NCBI GenBank assembly: GCA_009599575.1 | Contig: VWND01000018.1 | Span: 434,001-498,000, forward strand | DNA length: 64,000 nucleotides | Source: Blumeriella jaapii | Lineage: Eukaryota > Ascomycota > Leotiomycetes > Helotiales > Drepanopezizaceae | Direction: 5' to 3' | Shown here: positions 58,627-64,000 of the stretch, in pieces | Layout of the letters: each line of letters begins with the position of its first letter | How positions within the stretch are numbered: position 1 is the first letter of the stretch | The notes under the pieces: generated by a model | Database searches by the model: none | Seen by the model: the letters and a program-made list of their open reading frames with translations, nothing else | Told to the model about the DNA's origin: nothing | Program-made: the position numbers and the translations under genes

Positions 58627-60520
58627 CTAACCAACGGTCGTGACAGGGTTTCCGGCCGCGTCGGTCTGCGGGTAATACCAGGCACAAACCGCAATGATGA
58701 TGTACAGATTCATCAGCAGGAAGCCCTCCAACCCTGCAAACCGTTAGCACTGGGCACTTCAACCCGTTCTCTCAGGAGGAACTTACAATGCGACTTTCCG
58801 TCCGCGATCAAGTAGTTGACGAGCAGCACGGCAACAAACAAAACAGCGACTTGGAACCCATCGAAGCTCAAGTTCATCGCGTCCTGTCCCATGATCCACC
58901 CAATGACCACTAGCAGCGGGATTAAGAACAAGGATACCTGCATGGAGGAGCCAACTGCGACCCCGATAGCCAAATCCATCTTGTCCTTGATGGCGACCGT
59001 GACGGCAGTTGCGTGCTCAGCGGCGTTTCCGACGATGGGGAGGAGAATCAACCCGACGAACTCGACCGAAATGGCTCCAGACTCGGTAATAGCGCCGATG
59101 GAGTCAACCATGTATTCAGCACAGAGACCAATCACAGCCGTGGCACCTGCAAGCGTAGCCCAGGCGGTGAGGATATGCAGCTGTGGCTCCTCGTCTTCTT
59201 CATCGGCTTCCTCGTACGCGGTGGTATTGATGAGTTCGTCGTTGGGAGGACGATCTTCGACGGTAGTACGTCCAACACCGGCACCAATCCCGCCAGCCTT
59301 TGCCAAACCCTTCGAGATAGCACCCTTGGGCACAGCATGCTTACGCGGCTTCATTGCTACTTTCTTGGACTCCTCGTTGAACATGACCGTGTGGGTCTTG
59401 AGCTGGAAGAAAAGGTAGCCCATGTACACAACCAGCAAGATGATGGAGGTCCCGCGCGACAGTGCCGCTATGTCAGCGACGGAGGCTGTGGTGCCGAACT
59501 TGTCAAAGCAAGTAGGGATGATAATTGAACCAATGGCGAGAGCGAGCAGCGAAGCGGCCGTTTGAGCAACGGTCATGTTGAAGAACTGCTCTTCACGGCG
59601 GAGACCTCCGAAGAAGAAACACATGCCCATGACAAGGAGGAGGTTAGACAGGATGGAGCCGATGAGCGACGTTTGGACGACGACGACTTCTTTCTTAGCG
59701 AGGGCAATGATTGCTACAATCATTTCGACGGCGTTTCTGATATGGTCAGTACCATATTCAGACGGCCGAGAGCAGATATAACGTACCCAAACGAAGCATT
59801 CAAGAGTCCTCCCAAGCTCTCTCCCACATGCAGAGCGATCTCTTCGGTAGCAAAACTCAAAAGACCAGCCAGGGGGATGATCGCGATGAAGTTGACGCAG
59901 AACACAGCCTTCCGGTCTACTCCGGCATAGTTGAGCGCAATACCGACCGGCGCAGCAATAAGCAGGATGTTGACCCACGAGCCGAAAATCGTCCTCTGGA
60001 TCTGGTTTCGCAGCGTGAAAGGCTCCTTGTGCGGTAAGATCTTGCCTTTGTACCAAGGACGCTTTTTCTCGGGCTCCTCTCCTTCTGTGACCTGCCCGAC
60101 CTGCCCACTCTTGTCCTTCGAGAAGCGACTCAAAAATCGCCGCCGCGCCTTCTCCTCTTGACTTCTCGGTCTGGATGTTGGTCGGTCCACCACCGTCTCC
60201 TCGCTCTCTGCTTCCCTCACCTTCCCATTCGATGCTGCCGGCGACGCATTGGTCATCTCATACTCCTTAGACCCTCGCTGGATATTTTCATTCTCCGCGC
60301 CCTCCCTGTACTGTCTCGAACGGAACGCAGGCTCGGATTGGATTGCAGACAGCGGTGGGCCTTCGTTGTTGATACTCCTCGATCCTGCAGCCTCGATATC
60401 CTGATCCGGCGACGAGGTCCAGGTCTTGGAACGATTGCCGGTTTTCTGGAATGGGTTCCACGAGTCGCCATACCAGGCTTCTTTTCGCGCTTGGCGCTTG
60501 ATCGTGTCTATAGTAGGCAT
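58627..60520 (-). CDS. Vacuolar-type Ca2+/H+ exchanger (CAX/VCX1 family)
   Basis: Three exons (60520-59787, 59736-58787, 58733-58627) give 596 aa. The start is MPTIDTIKRQARKEAW; an ATG three codons upstream (60529) is equally possible. The first 190 residues are hydrophilic, with many Arg/Ser/Glu, and may be a regulatory tail. About eleven membrane segments follow. The two signature repeats of the family are present: NAVEMIVAIIALAKKE across the start of exon 2, and GNAAEHATAVTVAIKDKMD in the second half, separated by an acidic loop (EEADEEDEE). Family members exchange cytosolic Ca2+ for protons across the vacuolar membrane. Yeast VCX1 is shorter (no long N-tail); longer versions with this layout are usual in filamentous fungi. 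Localisation and ion specificity are inferred. Confidence 0.9.
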
Positions 60521-63500
60521 CGTAAGCATATATACCCCGATGAATACGTGCGGAGGCGCACTAACGCATATTGAAAGTTCCTGACATCTTGCGGATGGGA
60601 TGGGATGCTGTGAAATTAGAAGCGCAAAGCGGCGCAACACAGGAGATGCGCTGTTCTTTATCAATGGATTGGAATTGTAGCGCGCGACGTGGGCGCAACG
60701 TGGACGTGTTGCTCACGGGAGCGCAGGAAGTTGTGGAGAGATGTAGTCGCGTTCCGATTGGTGAAGTTCGTTTGTCCAGCTGTCGGACCCCGAGCAGAAT
60801 TAAGGACGCCGGTGCTGGTTGGACCTGACGATTGCCAGAGAAGTGGAAGTGGAAGGGGAGATGAAAGATGGCACGGTGTTCGAAGTTATAAGTTCTTTTT
60901 GTACGTGAAATTGTTAGCTTGAGGGGGCTGTGGAGAAACCGAAATTGGCTTTGCTTGGCAACCGCCCTTGACTACATAGGGCGTTACCTTAGCCGACAGT
61001 CATCTACAATGTAAACACTGTTTGTACATACGATCATCCGCTTCCAAAGCTGGAAAGCAGAAATACTGCTGCTACTGTACTCCGGTTGCAAACGGACATC
61101 CCGCCTGCACCCGAGCAAGTTCACGCAGGCAAATCGGATGGTTTACCGTCAAACCCTGCCTGCCGGCCTGCTGATTTGCTGCATCGAGGATCATGACGAC
61201 AGATGGAATCTTGTTGATGCGGTGTACACGTACCGTACAGTAGCTCTACTCTGTAGATGGAGGCGCAGGTACTGTACGTACGCTTATGTAGAGGAAGTCT
61301 ACTTCCTATCCAGACAACCAACTATCTTGGTCCCACAGTCCTCAGCAGCTACTCATGTCAAATGCTAACCTATATACTGTACATAGTAGGTAGGTACAGT
61401 ATACACAGTATATCTCCGCCATCCACTCTCTTTTTCCTCTTCCATCCCCAAGCGGTGCGTAAGGGACTGTACCCAACTGGAGTCAACCACACACCACTTC
61501 AGCTTAACCATCTTAACCGTAGAGCCAAGCCCTCACTTCACTATAGATAACCGAGGAACTGATAAACAAACCCGAACGTCACATTACTGTGGTATCTGTA
61601 CTGTACAAGTATCGACGAAGCCGACCCAAAACAAGCTTTCCATCCAAGAAATCCCAAGACAAATCCAAGGAAATGGGAAATGTCATATCCCCCCAGCCTG
61701 CAGTTCGCCCCACGAGCCACAAACCCCCCCACCACTGTTAACTAACTACGCTTGCGAATCGCGCACAGGACATCATCATCAAAGCGTCTTGAGTGCTCTC
61801 TTCCAATCCCGGGGCGTGCTGTTGTGTGAATGCGTGTGGTAGAGTTTCGTTTCAAAAAAAAGGATGCGTGGCGTGTGGCTCAGTTGGCATGTATTTCAGC
61901 GGGTGGAGGGTGGCTGAACTTGTAATGGCTGAACACGTAGACGATTTGAACGACACCGCACAGTACAGTGCAGTATTGTACTGTGTACATACGTGGCGCG
62001 TGCGTGTCTTGTGTAACAGGTCTTCACCTACCCGCCTACCTATAAATTACCGGCTTAATCTCGGCTAAGAAAAAACAGCCTGCAAGATCACCATGCAGAG
62101 AAAAGTATAGCAGATCCGGTCACGGGTCCTGTTCACGTATTGTAACATTATCACTCACGTTTTGTTTGTTTGTTTGTTCTTCTTTAGACAAATGATAAAA
62201 ACGTACAGAATTGTTGAAAGTTGAAAGAGGAACGTCAGATAGCCAAGTAAAAAGAAAAACCAAAAAGGTTGTTATTATCATGTTCAAGATTCTTATCAAT
62301 TGTTTTTTACTTCTCAAAGTAATGGGAACTCGTCCCCATCGCCTCTCTTATGCCAACAGTGGAGTGGGAAAGGCTTAGCTAACAAATGAACACGTACGAT
62401 CTACGAAGCCGGAGGTGCTGCACTTACCTGAAGCAAGGATATTGCGCGTACGAAATTGTACAGAGGGAGGTCCTTCCTTAGGTACCTAGAGGAAAGATAC
62501 TTCATATGGTGCAAGCGGCTGCATGAACATACTGCCGCTGCTGTTGTCACTTGTGGCTGTGGCTGTCATTTGCAAAAGAATTGTCACTGGTTTTTCATAG
62601 CAGGGTGGGTGGGTGCAAGGAAGATCTTCAAATTGGAATTTAGACGTTTTACTCATAAGTCACTGGATTTACTAAACACCTGTTCGCGAATCCAGGTTCT
62701 CGTTCAAGTCACCTACCAAGATCTTTCTCGAAACCTCACAAGCCATCCCATAAAGTAAAGCCGAGACTTTGCATAGCACAGCATAGCCTAGCAACATTCA
62801 GAGGAGAGGTGTCGATGTCGTCGGCGGAGGAAACAGAAGTAGTGGTCAAATTTTACAGCTCGAGCTCCTGAAAATGGCCTTCGTCTAGATATGGCATGCC
62901 TTCGAAGCCTTGCTCCCGGAAGAAAGATCAATGGAGAAGACATTTGCCAGAACGTAACAGGGGAGCTATACTCGACCAGCGAATTCTCGAGAAGAAGATT
63001 CCTGACAATTGCTGTGCATGTTTCGGCAACATGGGGAACTGAGAGATGGGTATAGTAGGTTGGACGTAAGTTTCCAGCGATGAGATAATTCATGATAAAC
63101 AAGCTGAATAGGATATGTAGTTCCAGCAGACCAGGAGGGGGAAGTACAAGAGCGCCTGGATTTTGTAGGCAGAGTGGGCATATCTTAAACAAAAGCGAAC
63201 TGCAGAGGTTGTAAATTGATAAAGAATTAACATTGGTACAGAAATTGCAGCTATTCTGAAAGTTATAGACAAGTCTTCCTGCTTGGCTAGGTTGGAGGCA
63301 GCGCAGCCATGTATCAAAAGGCTTTTGAAACATGCTTCGTAAAGGCCCTAGCTTGGGCACATCGGTAGGTCGGATCGGTACAGCACACTTGAGCGTCCGA
63401 GTACAAGTATTCAATGATAAACGAGGAGCAGAAAAAAGAGAAAACACTTACACTGCAAGTCGGTACTTGGTACCACGTTCCTAGACATTTGCCTGCGTCA

Positions 63501-63655
63501 CGTCTTCATGAGCGTTAGCATCTTCGAGATCTGATTAAAGAGTTCTTTGTGAGACCAACCCTTTCGCACAGAAGTATGCCATCACTCACCAACGCCCAAG
63601 GTCAGCGCTGGCCTTTTGCTCCTATACCAAACACCAACTTTTCCCCTTCACAAGC
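60521..63655. other. Long intergenic interval, no gene called
   Basis: Promoter of the exchanger gene, then about 2.7 kb without a convincing frame. GTACTGTAC-type motifs are dense here (61074, 61235-61280, 61378-61410, 61596-61610, 61960-61990). The frame at 62788-63447 on the minus strand is 219 codons long but has no recognisable domain and an odd Cys/Leu/Ser-rich composition; I leave it uncalled. A non-coding RNA cannot be excluded. Confidence 0.45.
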
Positions 63656-63945
63656 CTAGTACCTGTACCTAGTCGAGTAATCCTTCGGGCTCACAACCAG
63701 ACCACGACCTTTCTTCGCACCCCGGTAGATAGTCTCGATGATGTCAATCAGCTCCTGCTTATCCTCCAGCACCCAATTAAGCTTGTTGTTGTTTCCCGTC
63801 CCGAAATCACACATCATGTGTTTGTTGCGGAAGAAGAACATGAGCGTGACGGGGTCGTAGAGCTCGTACATCTGCTTGAAGTCGGGGACTTGGTCGAGGT
63901 CGCAGACGTAGATGACGGCAAAATTCTTGACGCGATCGGCAATTC
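63656..63945 (-). CDS. DIB1: DIM1/DIB1 U5 snRNP protein, 3' exon (partial)
   Basis: The last coding exon runs from a CAG acceptor (exon starts 63945) to the stop at 63656 and encodes about 96 residues. It reads IADRVKNFAVIYVCDLDQVP, then MYELYDPVTLMFFFRNKHMM, GTGNNNKLNW, ELIDIIETIYRGAKKGRGLV and the terminal SPKDYSTRYRY. This is the near-invariant C-terminal two thirds of DIM1/DIB1 (142-143 aa thioredoxin-fold protein of the U4/U6.U5 tri-snRNP, essential for splicing). The 5' exons lie beyond the right edge; the sequence from 63946 on is intron, with GCTAAC about 10 nt before the acceptor. Confidence 0.95.
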
Positions 63946-64000
63946 CTGGAAAAGAGTTAGCTTCTGCGTTCGGAGAGGTATTAAGGTTAAGTAAGCGTAC

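Noticed and set aside
61865..61940. tRNA-like GTGGCTCAGTTGG sequence
   Set aside because: Resembles a D-arm only; no matching acceptor stem, anticodon arm or TTCGA T-loop at the right spacing.
62788..63447. 219-codon minus-strand frame
   Set aside because: No recognisable domain, unusual composition, no splice or start context; it may be chance.

Overview
The window is nuclear DNA of a filamentous ascomycete (Pezizomycotina). The evidence is short introns with GTAAGT/GTATGT donors and CTAAC-like branch points, fungal housekeeping genes (BEM1, ESF1, a ULS1-type RING translocase, peroxisomal thiolase, vacuolar Ca2+/H+ exchanger, DIM1/DIB1), and an AT-saturated island that looks like a transposon destroyed by repeat-induced point mutation (RIP). 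A leotiomycete is my guess from protein style; the window alone does not prove it.

Layout. 0-8.7 kb: a DUF4140/DUF4139 gene and a long C2H2 zinc-finger array broken by three one-base frameshifts. 8.7-18.7 kb: a visibly GC-rich block full of simple sequence, holding BEM1 (SH3-SH3-PX-PB1), a FAR1/MULE-like DNA-binding gene with two frameshifts, a 1.7-kb cluster of unrelated minisatellites, and an unknown minus-strand gene. 19.5-26.7 kb: one very large minus-strand gene (about 2,300 codons) for a low-complexity coiled-coil protein with two internal repeat families. 28.99-37.34 kb: an 8.35-kb AT-rich element bounded by matching 49-bp inverted ends with subterminal repeats. It carries the remains of a Tnp2/CACTA- or Plavaka-like transposase and a second reading frame on the opposite strand. 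37.7-40.5 kb: gene relics, including a UDP-glucose dehydrogenase-like pseudogene. 41.9-64 kb: a normal gene-rich region with a secreted/membrane protein, acylphosphatase (two GC-AG introns), PTS2 thiolase, an arrestin-like relic, ESF1, the ULS1-like protein (10 exons), a VCX1-like exchanger and the 3' end of DIM1/DIB1.

The genes do not form a pathway or secondary-metabolite cluster. Neighbours act separately: polarity (BEM1), fatty-acid beta-oxidation (thiolase), 18S rRNA maturation (ESF1), chromatin/SUMO-linked remodelling (ULS1-like), calcium homeostasis (VCX1-like) and pre-mRNA splicing (DIM1). The most unusual items are the two-frame RIP-mutated DNA transposon, the acylphosphatase with two GC-AG introns, the SNGSVQR repeat protein, and the frameshifted zinc-finger and FAR1-like genes, which need a check for assembly indels before being called pseudogenes. 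All gene models were spliced by hand from the sequence; no database search was run.
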